Below are positions 1-12,452 of a DNA stretch of 64,000 bases, piece after piece. Source of the DNA: Siniperca chuatsi (lineage: Eukaryota > Chordata > Actinopteri > Centrarchiformes > Sinipercidae). Position 1 is the stretch's first letter, and the number at the start of each line of letters is the position of its first letter. Made by a program: the position numbers and the translations under genes. The stretch spans positions 22,239,822-22,303,821 of the forward strand of contig NC_058055.1 in assembly GCF_020085105.1 (NCBI RefSeq), in the 5' to 3' direction. The notes beneath the pieces were generated by a model. It saw only the letters and a program-made list of their open reading frames with translations, did not search any database and was not told where the DNA came from.

Positions 1-80
1 CCCACCTTTCGACAAATGTGAATTGGGATAGGCTTCAGCCCCTGAAGTGGGTATACATAATAGATAGGCGGATGGCATTT
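1..80 (+). repeat. Degraded 3' tail of a fish LINE or SINE
   Basis: The stretch reads like the common fish retroposon tail: a 'gggataggct.cagccc' block, then 'tgaagtggg', then an AT-rich part ending in 'ggcggatgg'. It lies in an LRWD1 intron. The family cannot be fixed from this short relic. Confidence 0.45.
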
Positions 81-372
81 CTACCTTGCATTACTGCTAT
101 AGGCTACTTTTGCTTTGGAAATCCATTAGCAGTAATAGAAAGCATAAATAATTTGTAACAACTGGAAAAAGCCAAGCTAAAATATTGGTATGTTCCTTTT
201 AAAAGGAGCAAAATTCTGGTTTAATTCTTAGTTATTTTTAAAGAACTGGTTCTTGTTTTATTTAACAAGTTTGATAATGCAAAGAACATCCCTGCATTCA
301 CACCTATTTTACTGTAAAATGACATGTCACTGGTTATTAGACTTGACTGTTAATGTTGCTTTTCTTTCTCAG

Positions 373-3300
373 GTGAGTGATAATTACAAGTTGATGGTGT
401 TGTTGCCCAACCTGAGGATTTACAACGGTAAAGATGTCAGTACTACTGCCAACCACTTGCGCTACGTCTACAGTGAGAATCTGAGGGCCAGGGTATGAAA
501 CGGATTGCTTATTTTGCATTATTTTATGATATTAAGACTGTTGTGTCAGTGATCCAGTATAATACTCAGTCATGTTATAGGCTAAGAATGGTTGGAATGT
601 CTCTGTAATGTTTCAAAATGAAATATTTCTGCTGCAAACGTGGCAGTACAGCACCATTTTATTTTAAGCTGTGGCCAGTTTACAAACTGTCTTTGGTTAT
701 TTAAGATAATTGCAGTTTGGGAGAAGAGCTTCCATCTCCCGGATCCAATCACAGCAGAGAAAATGTCCACTTTGGAGACAAACTTTGTCAGCGCTGCCCG
801 TCAACAGGTTAAATTTGGACCCAGTTCAGTCACTGACTTCACCAAATGGAGGGTGAGTTCAGGATGTTAGAGAAATTGTGGCCCCCTTTTTTGTGTTGCC
901 TTCTGTCATTTTTAGTAACCGTCTCTTTGTCTTCTTTGGTTCTTAGGTGGAGATTATGGCTAAGGAGTATCTGCGCTCTCTGACAGAACCAAAGGAAGAA
1001 CCAGAGAGCAGGGAGTCTACTGATACTAAAGAGAACTGTGTAAGATTTCGAAGGATGACCTGCTTTAACATGCTGTCTATACCAAATTAGGCTGGGTGGT
1101 CATTGTGATTCCGAAACCATACAGTGACTTTAGAAAGTAATGGAATAATGGGTAATATGGTCCAGGGATAGTAAAGGAAATTCAGGATGTTGTGTAAATG
1201 ATTAGCCCAGGAGTTGGTTTAAAGCTCATACTGTGTGTTTGCTTTTTTCAGGGTGTCTCAGCGCCTACCAAGAGGAAACAAACTGCATCAGTAATGGACA
1301 CCAGCATAAGGCTGACGCCTCGCAAAAAGTTGCGCACAGATCTCCCAGCCTCCTCAGGTGAAGACAGCCCTCGCAAATCCAGTCTCCGCCTCAAACCTCA
1401 AACACTAACCCAGACCAGCACCGTCAGAATGAGCCCCCGCAAGACAGGTCAGCCTCCCTCTACCCCCACTAGAGGACAGATGAGGGCAGAGACACCCGGG
1501 AGAGGTTCTAAAGTGCGACAAACCAAAGAGGACGGAGCCCAGATTAAACAGAAGGAAGATGTCAGCAAAAAAGATTCTAAAGCCACAGAGCTGCAGAGAG
1601 ATGCTGACATGCTGCCCACAATAAAGAGCTGCACAAAGACACAGGTAATATAATGTACAGCTATTAAATACTCAACCCTGTGTTAATCCTTCAATAACTT
1701 AAATAATAGTTTGCAAAAAGGCTGCGAGGCATCTGCAAAGGGTTACACATTGTGTGTATGGTGTTAAATCTGGTCCACAATCTGTCCACTTTGGCTCAGA
1801 GCAACCCAAGATACCTCAACAACTATTGGCCCAGTTCTCATGAAACTTGCTGTAAATATTCATAGTCCCCAGAGGATAAATCCTAATTTTTTCTATGAAA
1901 GATCCAAAATAAACACTTGTTAAAAAGTGTTGTTTTTTTTGGCATGGCTCCATGCCTGATGGCAATATCAGTTGCTCGGTCCACCGTTATGGTCCGGACT
2001 GAAACATCTCAACTATTGAGTGAATTGCTGAGATGTTTTCAGACATTCATGGCTCCCAGAGGACAAAACATAATGACTTTGGTGATCCCCTGACCTTTCT
2101 TCTGGCTCCACCATGAGGTTCAAATTTGTGGTTTTGAGTGAAATGTCTCCACAACTATTGGATGAATAACCATACCATTGGTACACACATTCATGTCCTC
2201 CTCAGGAGGAACTTTGGTGATCCCCTAAATTTTCATCTAGTGCCATCATCAGGTCAAATGTTCTATTTGTCCAATACTTCTGTTTGTGACCAAATACCTG
2301 CAGAACGAATACAATTCCTATCAGCCACAACTGTACTTTGTGTTTACCTCTAATTAGCAAATTTTAAGCATGCTAACATGCTAAACTAAGTTAGCATTAA
2401 ACATTAAACCTGCATGTTAGCATTGTCATTGTGAGCATGTTGGCATGCTGATGTAAGAATTTATTTCAAAGCACCGCTATGACTAAGTACAGCCTCACAG
2501 AGGCTGGCTGTAAGTTGGCTTTATATCTGCACAGTAATGTTGAATGCCCAGATATTGGCATTTTCAGAATGTCATGTCATTAAACTCCCTTCTTTCCGAC
2601 CACTCTGTTATCTCACCCACTCCATCTTCCTCTTTGTCCATGTTTCCTTCCTCCAGCAGCCGGTGCATCTGAAGCCTCTCCACGTCCTCCAGTGCCACAG
2701 TAAACAGGACAGCTCGGAGGACTTCTCTACCCAGCTGTGGGCCTGTGCTTTCCAGCCGCTGCCAGAGTCTGCTGGTACTGTTCAACAAATTTAGAAAAAC
2801 AGGTTCCAGGCCTTTTTAAACGAGGCTTAGATTATTATAATGAAAGGCTTTAAATTTGAAAATAGATTTTAAAAGCTTTCCCATCATTATGCTCATCAGA
2901 GAAAAATAGAAATAAACTGTCTCTTTTCCTGTATTAGCAGGCGCTAGTGGAGGAAGTCGTTTGGTTGCTACCTGTGGTGGAGACTCTCTCTGTGTGATTG
3001 ACTGTGAAACGGGGATGGTGATGAAGAAGTACAAAGTTCCTGGAGAGGTTTAGTCCATTTATTCTCTAAGTCTACAATAACAGTGTTCTAAAGGGCAGAC
3101 CTCTGTGTGCACAAACATTTTTTAAGTTAATTGTATTTATCATCCTTTTCCATCCTTCTGATGAATCTGAACGCTGTCACTCTGGAGACGCATTATATTC
3201 ACCAGAGAGGAAGGACGGACAAAAAAATGACAAAATCTCAACATCACAAAATTCACAATTACAAGGAAACGTCTCCTAATTGTTCTTTGGTCATGTGCTT

Positions 3301-6300
3301 GCATATTTTATGTTGACAGTAGCTAGCATGAATTTTGCAGACATTAGCACACTTATATGCATATATAGATCTAGGATTTCATATTCAGTCAGTTCAGTGA
3401 GTATATATGGATAAAACTGAGTTTTGATATCAGATGTATCATATTCAATCATAATATATAAGCTTCAGGTGTCTGATGTTGTTTGTATCTGCCGTTCCTC
3501 CCAACAGGTGTTCTTCTCCCTGGCCTGGTCCACAGTGATGATGTCCAGGGGAGGCGGGGCCTCGGCTCAACACTGCAGCATTCTAGCAGCTGGTGGGAAG
3601 AGAGGATTGGTCAAATTGATCCACCCCAGAAACAACGTGGCCTATGGGGAGTTCCGAGCCAGCCGCAAGTCGCTGTCTGTCCTCCGCTTCAACCACCACC
3701 AGGGAAACTTCCTCTTCAGTGAGTCATGGTTACTTCTTACAGATAAACAACCAACATTTTGAGTTCTGATTGTTTGACAGCCTCCCATTTCAGAGGTCCA
3801 ACAGATTTAAGGATAATTCCTATCAATTACAACTTTTTTTTCATAGTTTTGGCCTTCTTTTATATCAGTAATAATTCCATTGTACTCACTAAAACTAGTA
3901 AATTATAATTATTCAGGGGGACAAATTTCCATATTTTAATATTTCATATATTGAAAGGGGAGTTTCATCGTAGAAACGGTTTCAGTCGTAGTCATCTGGA
4001 CACTGTTTTCAGAATCAAGACGTTTCGGCTGCCATCCGGAAGTCATTCTCAATTGTGAAGAAATGGTCTGAGAAATTTAAGCTACTCTGTGTTACTTAAG
4101 CCCTGCCCTCAGGAAGGAGTCTTCCTGGGTTTCTGCTGTTTACCCTGCCTAGTTTCACCTGAAACTGACCTTCTTTTGTTTCCATGATGGCCCAGTAATC
4201 AGTAATCAGGCCTATTGTTTTCTGGCTGCACCTCCCTCATCACTGTTAAGTACCTGATTAGCATAGGATTGGCTTGACCATGGTGACACAGAGTAGCTTA
4301 AATTTCTGAGTTCTCAGTTTTTATAATTGAGAATGACTTCCGGATGGGAGTCGAAACGTCTTGATTCTGAAAACAGTGTCCAGATGACTACGACTGAAAC
4401 CTTTTCTACGATGGAACATTCCTGGACGAATGAGGGACTACACCGTCTTATATTGAAAGGGGAGGTGAACCTGCGCTCCTCACAGCGATATGTTCAACAA
4501 CTGGACACACTATTTACCCAACAGAATCTGCGTTTAGGCTTATCACATTTTTTTGTCTTCCTTCTCTGTACGATAAGCGTGTCCTCACCTGTTGAGGATT
4601 CTAGATGAATCTCTGACAGTGTTGTTTTTGAAGGAGTGTTCTTGAATGGAACTTCACTGTGCTAAATTTGATCTTACTAAAATCAACATTTTTTAAAATC
4701 TGATTTACTTCAGTGTGTGGTCTCACCAGTTCACCTTTTCTCTTGCAGCGGGATCATACGATAACAAGATAGTGATGTGGGACATCGGCGGAGTGGACAG
4801 CCAGTACAACTTCAAAGTTGTGTGAGTATATCTGCTTGGGCAGGTCACTTTTACACCTAGCTACAAATTAGTCTTTAGAATATATTTTCTAAGCCAAAAC
4901 AACATTTTGAACAGACTGTCCCTTTTTTTTTTAAAAATTATAATTTTAACATTAACTTGGTCTATTTAGTGTTTGTCATAGCTTCATTAGCACTAACAGA
5001 GGGCCAATAGACAGTGGCTTTATTTTCACTTTCAAGTGAATTCCCTTGTTACTTCCTAAGCCATGATAAGCACGATCAATGGCGCTCGTCATATGACGTA
5101 TAGTTTGGACATGTCCTGTGGAGATGCCTTTTTTTTAGGCTGCTTTATCACACTTTTGTCTGGAAAACAATCTACACATCTTGTGTATCTTTATTTTAAT
5201 ATTCATTTATAATATATATCAATCACCAGTTACTGGTAATTGATATATTCAATGTATTAGCAAACTTTGAGTCTTCTGACAGAATTAAAATTTTTAGAGT
5301 CTGAACAAATCTCAGCTGTACATTTGCATGTGATGTAATGGGTCTAGCAGAGTAGGGCAGAGGTTCAGGCTGAGATGTTTAGAATATTTCTGCCCTGTTT
5401 GTTCCTCCAGTCAGCTGCTGATGTTGGAGATCAGCGCCACCCCTCTGCACATCTGCCTCCACCCCACTTCCCTCAGCTCACACCTACTGGCTGCCTGTGA
5501 GGACGGCCTGCACTGCTACAACACACAACTCGGCAACAATAACAACACCACAAAAAGGTAAAGGCGTGTGTGCATATGTATGTGTTCTTGTATCCAAGAA
5601 TGTATAAAGTCATACATGTGGATCAGTCAGTAGCATATAGTGTGTTTTTATTTTTTCTCAGTAGGTCTAAGGAAATGGAGATAACTTTTCCCATATATAA
5701 GAAGGAAGACAAAGAACATGACTACCACACCATTGATGGCCTGAGTTTTCTTACGGATGACATAGTGGGTAAGTCAGGCTCTTACAGTATGCCACAGTCT
5801 ACAGTTAGTAATATTGGATGTAATTAGGATTTTTAGCCATGGAAGCAGCGTGGCTCTAGGGATGGCAAAGTCAGTCTGTCGGTCGCTCCACCACTTTGGT
5901 CCAGACTGAAATATCTAATAGAAATTATTGTACAAATTGCCATGAAATTTTGTCAAGTCACAGGCAGATATGAGAGGACTAGGTAGTGGTTAATTTAACA
6001 ATAATCCAGTCTGAATTAGAAGTTTGTGTGAAATTGAGCACATATGTGAGCCTCTTTTACACAGATATACATTGTGTTTTATATATCTAACACTTAATTT
6101 GGAAATTGGTCAATTATGCTAATGCCCTTAGTAAACAAATATCCTCACTAATTATTACTTTAATAGGCCACTTGATGGCACTATAATTGCGTTTCATGTT
6201 AGTCCCTGACTAGTAAAGCCACGACTCCCAATGGACCACATGTCTGTTCGTACATTAGTGTATCTAACTATGTGTTTCATAACTATAAACCAGCTATGAA

Positions 6301-8353
6301 ACAACTTAAGGCCCCTTTAGGTGCTTAAAGTTGTTGCTTGTGGTGATATGTTTGCATACGTGTAGTATTTTGTCTAATCAGTCAGAAATAGGAGAGTTTT
6401 GCCAGCTGTGTGTTCTTCATTTCAGTGTCAAATTGACATAACATACTTAAAGGGCCTTAAATTAAAATTCTAAAATCTGCAAAAACCCTTCTCCTAGCTC
6501 CCCCTTCTTTCTGTCCCTAATTTTGCTTACATTTTCTGTGTTTTTCTCTTCTTTTGCACCTACTGGTCATCATGGTCCTCTAGCCTCCAAGAACTACATG
6601 CATGGTTCCATTTACTTGTGGAGCTGGAGCAGGACCATGGCTCAGCGGCCTGACAAGAAGAGCAGGTCAGTGTGTGCTGTGGTTCTGGCTGAGCTGCAGT
6701 GGGCCAACACTGAGATTCCCTACCTGGCCCTCAACACATGTCCTGGTAAGTCCAAGTCAACAGCCTAATTTTTTTTCATTTAAGTTTGTTTGTGAATGTT
6801 CACACTTTAATTAATAAATTTTTACATTTGATGAATATACTGTAAATTTGTGGTGGGAACAAAAACTTTGGGTATGGGGAAATTAATTTATTTGAAATCT
6901 GTCAAACATAAATGGTGCATAAATGGTCTGAAAAAGGACCAATAGGACAAATAGTTAGTTGCATATGAGTAGTTCAATTGTAAATCACCTCTTTACTTTG
7001 AGGTGTATTACTCAGTACAAACAAAACACATATTATAGAACACTGATTATTGAGTGTAAATTCAGATTTGTTGACTGTTCTCCCCACTATAACACTGCCT
7101 TCAAATGTCAGCAGAGGGACCGAAGTGCTCTTCAAGCTGTATATCCAGTGTATTTGCTTTGTTTTAGTGTGTTCCACTTCAATCCACTGAGACATTGTAT
7201 ACTGTATTTCCTGAGCTTTTTGTTTGAGTAACGGAGTAAAAGGCCTTTCTGAACTCAAGTTGATGTTATACTGTGTGTGTTCATTCCTCTCTCTTTAGGC
7301 CGAGCCTACGTAGTGTGTGGTGATGACGAAGGCAGGCTATGGACATACCACGTCACCAACCTGCAGAAAAACAGTTTCCAGACAGGGAAACCCATACTGC
7401 CCACTGAGGTTTCCATCTCTTCTAAATGTCCATTTACTTTACAACTCTGCTTTCATAAAATATTGTAGGCTTATAAACAAATCCCCAGGTCAGCCAAAAT
7501 TATTTGGAACGGCAAACAGTAAAATTACTACTCAAACTCTCCATTGTAAACATCTGTTACAGTTTACAGACTGACTTCCTGGTTCAACTACTGTACTGAC
7601 CATAGTCGGATGTGTACAGTGTCCCTGTACAATAAGGGATGATTACTGACATTTTGGGTGTGTTCACTTCTAATTTTACCTCCAAATAAAGTGGTTTAGG
7701 TAATCTAAACTTTTAAAGGCTAAACTGTTTACAACCTGTCTGATCGTCTACCTTCTTGTGCTTGTTGAATGTTGCCACACACCCATATTTCAACAGTAAT
7801 CTCTTTCATGTACAGAGGGACTAACTTTTAATGACTAACACTGAAAGGCTTCTCAGTTATACTGTTATAAATGTGACATCATCTGACATCATCATAACAA
7901 AGTTACACAAAAAATTAGTTAATGTTTTTATGGGTAGTAGATTTATGATCAGATCAATGCAAAAAGCCTTTCAAGATTTGATTAGTTTATTTCATTTCAC
8001 CTTGAAATGCAGTGGAAATTTGCATCAGACACGTGACATTTCATTATTTTGTTAGCATGTTGTCCTTTCCATTCGCAACACATCATACTGAGCAAAAATC
8101 AGTATTTAGATGGACAGCCATCCAATGAAACTCCTCCTCATATGCAGTATCTTTGGCTTTGCTCACCACTCAGCCTCTAACGTGTTCTTTGTTTTGGCAG
8201 GTGTTGGAGTGGCCGGCCCCGGTAAGGAAGGGCCTCAGCCAAGTAGAGGGCCCCTCCATCAACAGTGTAGCAATGGACCCTGAGCTCCGCTTCCTGGTGG
8301 CCCTTAGTGATAAGAATATGGTGATAGTGTGGAAGAGAGAAGAGTCCTCCTAA
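373..8353 (+). CDS. lrwd1: LRWD1 (leucine-rich repeat and WD repeat protein 1, ORCA), 5'-partial
   Basis: LRWD1/ORCA binds the origin recognition complex and repressive heterochromatin and helps load ORC; it acts in the nucleus. Thirteen coding exons join in phase: 373-492, 706-852, 947-1039, 1252-1644, 2657-2774, 2941-3047, 3508-3718, 4749-4821, 5411-5557, 5662-5768, 6584-6745, 7299-7408 and 8201-8353 (TAA), giving 646 residues. The first exon encodes the end of the leucine-rich domain (VLLPNLRIYNGKDVS); the earlier repeats lie off the left edge. The next exons give the conserved WEK...FGPSSVTDFTKWR block, then a basic Ser/Thr-rich linker (exon 1252-1644, TKRKQ...TPRKKLRTD). A WD40 propeller follows with blades such as VATCGGDSLCVIDCETG, SYDNKIVMWDIG, GSIYLWSWS, VVCGDDEGRLWTYHV and NMVIVWKREESS. 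The order matches human LRWD1. Identity is near certain; exact splice choice at three acceptors is discussed under findings. Confidence 0.95.
1252..1644 (+). CDS. lrwd1: LRWD1 linker exon, basic and low complexity
   Basis: This 131-codon exon is the largest of the gene. It encodes a Lys/Arg/Ser/Thr/Pro-rich, probably disordered linker between the leucine-rich and WD40 parts. It holds repeated SP/TP-type sites (LTPRKK, EDSPRK, RMSPRK), which look like proline-directed kinase sites; human LRWD1 also has SP-containing basic sequence here. The intron ends in a strong tract (gcttttttcag) and the donor is CAG|gtaata. It could supply a nuclear-localisation signal, which is an inference. Confidence 0.85.
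1780..2525 (+). repeat. Percomorph interspersed repeat, plus-oriented copy
   Basis: The segment contains modules that recur elsewhere in the window: 'ggtccggactgaaa', 'caactattg.atgaa', 'tggtgatcccctga', 'gttagcattgtcattgtgagcatgttggcatgctga' (in parts) and a final 'cctcacagaggctgg'. Related sequence is seen at 5851-5965, 28905-29605 (reverse), 43730-43819 with 45067-45120, and 61845-62640 (reverse). No coding capacity was found. It fills the LRWD1 intron between 1644 and 2657. Confidence 0.7.
3967..4413. mobile_element. Foldback MITE with about 130-bp inverted arms
   Basis: The left arm (3967-4095) and right arm (4282-4413) are near-perfect reverse complements; for example 'gacactgttttcagaatc' on the left answers 'gattctgaaaacagtgtc' on the right. 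The loop of about 190 bp has no reading frame of note. It lies in the LRWD1 intron between exons 3508-3718 and 4749-4821. The arms are long and A/T-moderate, as in non-autonomous DNA transposons; the superfamily is not determined. Confidence 0.85.
5851..5965 (+). repeat. Fragment of the percomorph interspersed repeat
   Basis: It shares 'ggtccagactgaaatatct' and 'attgccatgaaattttg' with the other copies of the family. It is short and lacks the 'gctaacatgctaa' module. It lies in the LRWD1 intron after exon 5662-5768. Confidence 0.55.
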
Positions 8354-10500
8354 GCAACACGGGGTGTGTGACTGCACCTCATGAATGGAAGTCTTACAGA
8401 TCTCTAGGTGTTTTGATACAAATCCTTAAACAGATGAGAGTGTACCAAATTTTGGTATTTTTGAGGTAAGACATCAAATTAAGTATTGGAAATGTGATGG
8501 AAGATTACCTCATTTCAAAGTAAACATCCATACAGGTTGTTTCTTATAACACCAACATTTTAATACAGACAGACTGTAGTGATCCTGTCTGCGATATGTT
8601 TTGGGGTTGTTTTTTTTTTTTACTCCTTTTTCTTCAGAATTTGTTTGGGGAAAGTGATTTTCATTTTGATGCCTCAGTGGGATCTGTCAGAGCAAGTAAC
8701 AGCAGATCAAAGGAATACAATAACAGTATTTTTCATTTTTATTTGAAAATGTATGGCATAAAATTTGAAACTCTTTGATTTGCAGAATTTCATACTGATA
8801 AGTTGCTGTTGTTGGGATTATTAGCGTAGCCAAGGGAAGTTTCAATTGTCACTATGTGACACATAATTCTTTGTTTTTGTATCTTAAAAGATACAGCATG
8901 TAAAATGTCCAGTCCAACCATGAAACATGTTGTCAATTTCACAAATGGTGAGGCAATCTATTCAATGTAATGACTTACTGGAAATTGGTCATAAAAAAAG
9001 GAACATTGTAAACATTTGAAACAGACCACAACACTATATTTAAGTCTACATAATTACAATAATGCAACATGGGCTGAAAATGCAGCTGTGATTGGCCTCA
9101 GGCATTTCATTGTAGGTCTTGTTTTATGGTCCCTTTAGTCTGTGGTTTTAATTGAGTCCTTGGCACAGTTTAATCTCATGGTTCGGGTATGATTTTAGTT
9201 GTGCTTCCTTCCTGTTCAGCTGTAGTAAAAAGATGCTGATTAATATTAACTCCAAATGATTCTTTTTTTTTTTGTTGCCAGTTTGTTATAAAGACTTTAT
9301 AAGGTAATTTAAAAATATGTCAGGATTGTGTTTACAGCTTTTTGTGCTGCCCCCAAGTGGCAAAAAAATAATTAATGCAGGTTTTACCAACAAATAAAGT
9401 CAGTGGCCTTTATGAATAGGACTCAAATGTACATATTTGATGTGAATAATTGTATGTGAATGAACCATGTCTGCTATTTTAAGGCCAGTCTTTGGACCTT
9501 TTATGTTTAATGTAACTTTGTAATATTTTGAATTGATACTTTGTAACATTAATTAATACAAACATGCCTCACTAAAAAGTCAATACTGTTGTGAGGAGTA
9601 AAGCAACTGACTGCTGAGCAAATGAATGCAGTACAGCGTGTCCCTTTCTACTGTGTAATCCTACAGTAGTTCTAGTGTACCTGTGTTTCTGTGTGCAATC
9701 CACCATGTTTTCATGTGTTGTGAAGTACAAATATTTTGATTTAATAAAACAAATTACTGCATTTTTTGACTTTCTTGTGTATATGCAGTGGTGGAATGAA
9801 AGGACAGTTGACATTTATTTAAAATGCCATCTGTATTGTTAATAAACCAGTCATCATTTTTCAATTTTACTATTACAAGGTCCCTGGCAGAATCAAACCG
9901 GGGACATGTGTATCTCAACCACAAGGTTACCCACAATGCCTCTGCTGTAAGAATTAAATTACAATTCATTCACACCTTGTGATTAATCCCGCTGAAAGCT
10001 GCTCATTGTATCTGACATTACATATTCTCAAATGTATTGGAGAATCCAAGAAAGAAAGGTTATGCAACATATTAACCAAAGATAATGTGTAATATATTCT
10101 GGGGTAGGATAAATACCATTTATAGTTTTCAATCATTTTTACAGTTAATATAGGTATTTAGAGTAAGCTTTATTTTTCATTAGTTTTTGCTTTTATTGTT
10201 GAAAATATAATTATTGTGCTTGCTGAACAGACAGATATCATGAACTTAATGAGTTTTTACTTGTCTTGCTGTGTGAGTATTGGACTCCATATTGTTTTAC
10301 AAAATAATGGCTTCTGTTTGTTTACTCAAATGTATGCCCTCGGAGCCCCTTAACAGGTAAAACAAAGATAACTTGTAAAGCAGTTATATGAGTAATCTAA
10401 TTGTGACTGTGTGAGTGTTTCTGAGTCTTATATGTATAATCTGTAACTACAATGAAACAGGGACCAAATAAAGCTCCAGGTTGCAGTCCTTAACTTATTT
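8354..10500 (+). other. lrwd1: LRWD1 3' UTR and downstream DNA with candidate poly(A) signals
   Basis: After the LRWD1 stop no further coding exon is seen. AATAAA hexamers occur near 9396, 9743 and 10466. The last is followed by a GT-rich stretch ('tgtgttttgggtg'), as expected of a downstream cleavage element, but the data do not show which one is used. The block also contains a tRNA-type SINE relic near 9860-9950 and a short motif at 9340-9385 that recurs inverted near 29240-29282. Confidence 0.5.
9860..9950 (-). repeat. tRNA-derived SINE fragment
   Basis: Read on the minus strand it contains an A-box-like 'ttgtggttgagatac' and a B-box-like 'ccggtttgattct' followed by 'gccagggacctt', the usual order in a common fish tRNA-derived SINE. 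It does not fold as a full tRNA and has no anticodon arm that can be trusted, so it is not called a tRNA gene. Confidence 0.55.
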
Positions 10501-10520
10501 GTGTTTTGGGTGAGGGAATA

Positions 10521-11072
10521 CTCTAAAGTATGTTTGCCTATTGTAAATGGATTTAAGAAACATATGGTATAAATGTGTATTGATTCCTGGATTGAACAGA
10601 CCTTTTAAGGTGTCTTATCAAACTCAAGCTGTGGTAACTTTAGCTATATTTGTCATATTCTTCTTCCACCTCTTTTATTAAATTTAAAGCAAACGTGGAA
10701 TTATTAACTGAAGGTCGAATCAATACAAATGTACCAGCACTTTGTATTGTATTCAAGGAAATATGTTGGCAAACATGGATAGCTCTTTCCTCCCTCTGAC
10801 TTTAGTTACGGTCAAAAATCTTTCCCCTCTCTTTTTCCAAAGAGTTTTTATGGCTGGCAAGAAATTGGATGCCTCAATAGTTTGTCAGATGCTTACCAGC
10901 TGTCTGACATAATGGTAATCTTTTTTACTCAGAAAAACAAACGTCACTAGTATTTCTTCATAGTAAAATGAGGAAGGAATTTGCAACCTCAAATATTGAA
11001 ATAAAACACCTCCCTACAGCAACATTGTCAACCGAAAATGCAAAATGTAGTTATATATTGTGGAACTGGCTG
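10521..11072. repeat. 550-bp direct repeat, copy 1
   Basis: This block is repeated almost base for base at 14192-14745. By eye there are about 15 differences over 552 bp. Copy 1 ends where L2 LINE sequence begins. The block has no obvious coding capacity. Confidence 0.92.
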
Positions 11073-11079
11073 GAAAACA

Positions 11080-12320
11080 CGACAGTCAATTCTATTTTTT
11101 ATAGTGTACCGTGCTAAATTTTTATCTGAATTTTTATCAAATTTAGTTTACTGGATACAATCAATCTGTCTTTATTAACAGGCTATGTCCCACAGTCTTT
11201 TAAAATAGCTGTAATTAAACCTCTTCTTAAAAAGCCCACTCTTGATCTAGGGGATTTAGCCAACATGAAACAAACTTCAAGGACTGCCTTCTTTCACCTA
11301 ACATTACAAAAATCTGGCCCATCCTGTCTCAAAATGACGCTGAAAAACTAGTCCATGCAATGCAATTCCTTATTGATGCCCGAATATGTCCCTTAAGACT
11401 CTCCAGTTGATCCAGAATGCTGCGGCACGTGTACTGACAAGAACTAGGAAAAGAGATCATATTTCTCCAATATTAGCTTCTCTGCACTGGCTCCCTGTAA
11501 AATCCAGAATAGAAATTAAAATCCTTCTCCTCACCTACAAAGCTCCTAATGGTCTGGCACCATCATATCTTAAAGATCTCATAATACCTTATTACCTCAC
11601 TAGGACCCTACGCTCCCAGGATGCAGGGTTACTTGTGGTTCCTAGAGTCTCCAAAAGTAGAACGGGATCCAGAGCCTTCAGTTATCAAGCTCCTCTCCTG
11701 TGGAATCAGGTCCCAGTTTGGGTTCAGGAGGCAGACACCATCTCCACATTTAAGAGTAGGCTTAAGACTTTCCTCTTTGATAAAGCTTATAGTTAGGGCT
11801 GGCTCAGGTGAGTCCTGAACCATCCTTTAGTTATGCTATAGACTAGACTGCCGGGAGACTTCCCATGATGCACCTCTTTCCTCTCACTCTCCATCTGTAT
11901 GCGTTTTTTATCCCATTACTGCATGTTACTAACTCGACATCTTCTCTCTCCCGTAGTTTTGTGCTTTCTCGTCTCTCTCCTCTCTCCTTCTGTCGCTTTC
12001 AGCAGGTATTTCTGCCTCCGGAGCTGCAGAGTCTGGATCTGTGGTTGTGGGCCACCTGCTGCCCCTGTGTTCCTGCTGGACAACTGCTACTACAGTTAGT
12101 CATTAGTTTTTATTACTATTATTATCATTATTATTCCTATCACTATCATTCATATTATTATTGCTTTATTAATATTACCACTACCATTACTATATATATA
12201 TATATATATTATTCTAGGTGGAATTAGCATTGTCCCTCCCCCTCCCCCCCCTTCTCTCTCTCATAACGTCTGTTATGAATTGGCGCTATATAAATAAAAT
12301 AAAATTGAATTGAATAAATA
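11080..12320 (+). mobile_element. Internally deleted L2-type LINE relic
   Basis: The first part encodes GYVPQSFKIAVIKPLLKKP, a typical reverse-transcriptase segment of fish L2 elements. The open frame 11386-11796 encodes the L2 C-terminus (LIQNAAARVLTRTRKRDHI, LHWLPVKSRIEIKILLL, PLLWNQVPVWVQEADTISTF). The reverse-transcriptase core between about 11270 and 11380 is missing or scrambled, so it cannot move by itself. The 3' UTR runs through a CT-rich part and an AT tract to the family-typical end 'ggcgctatataaataaaat' with an attgaat-type tail. Confidence 0.85.
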
Positions 12321-12452
12321 GAGGGACCAGGCCTGAAGGAAAACATACAGAATTTTTAAACATACACGTGTAACGTTACCTGCAAACAAACTGCTTCTTG
12401 AGCCACAAGTCGGCTAAAATACTCGGCATTGTTGTTTACCAGCCAGTCCTTG

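Noticed and set aside
11865..12227. 120-codon plus-strand frame after the LINE frame
   Set aside because: It covers the CT-rich 3' UTR of the L2 element and ends in an AT tract.
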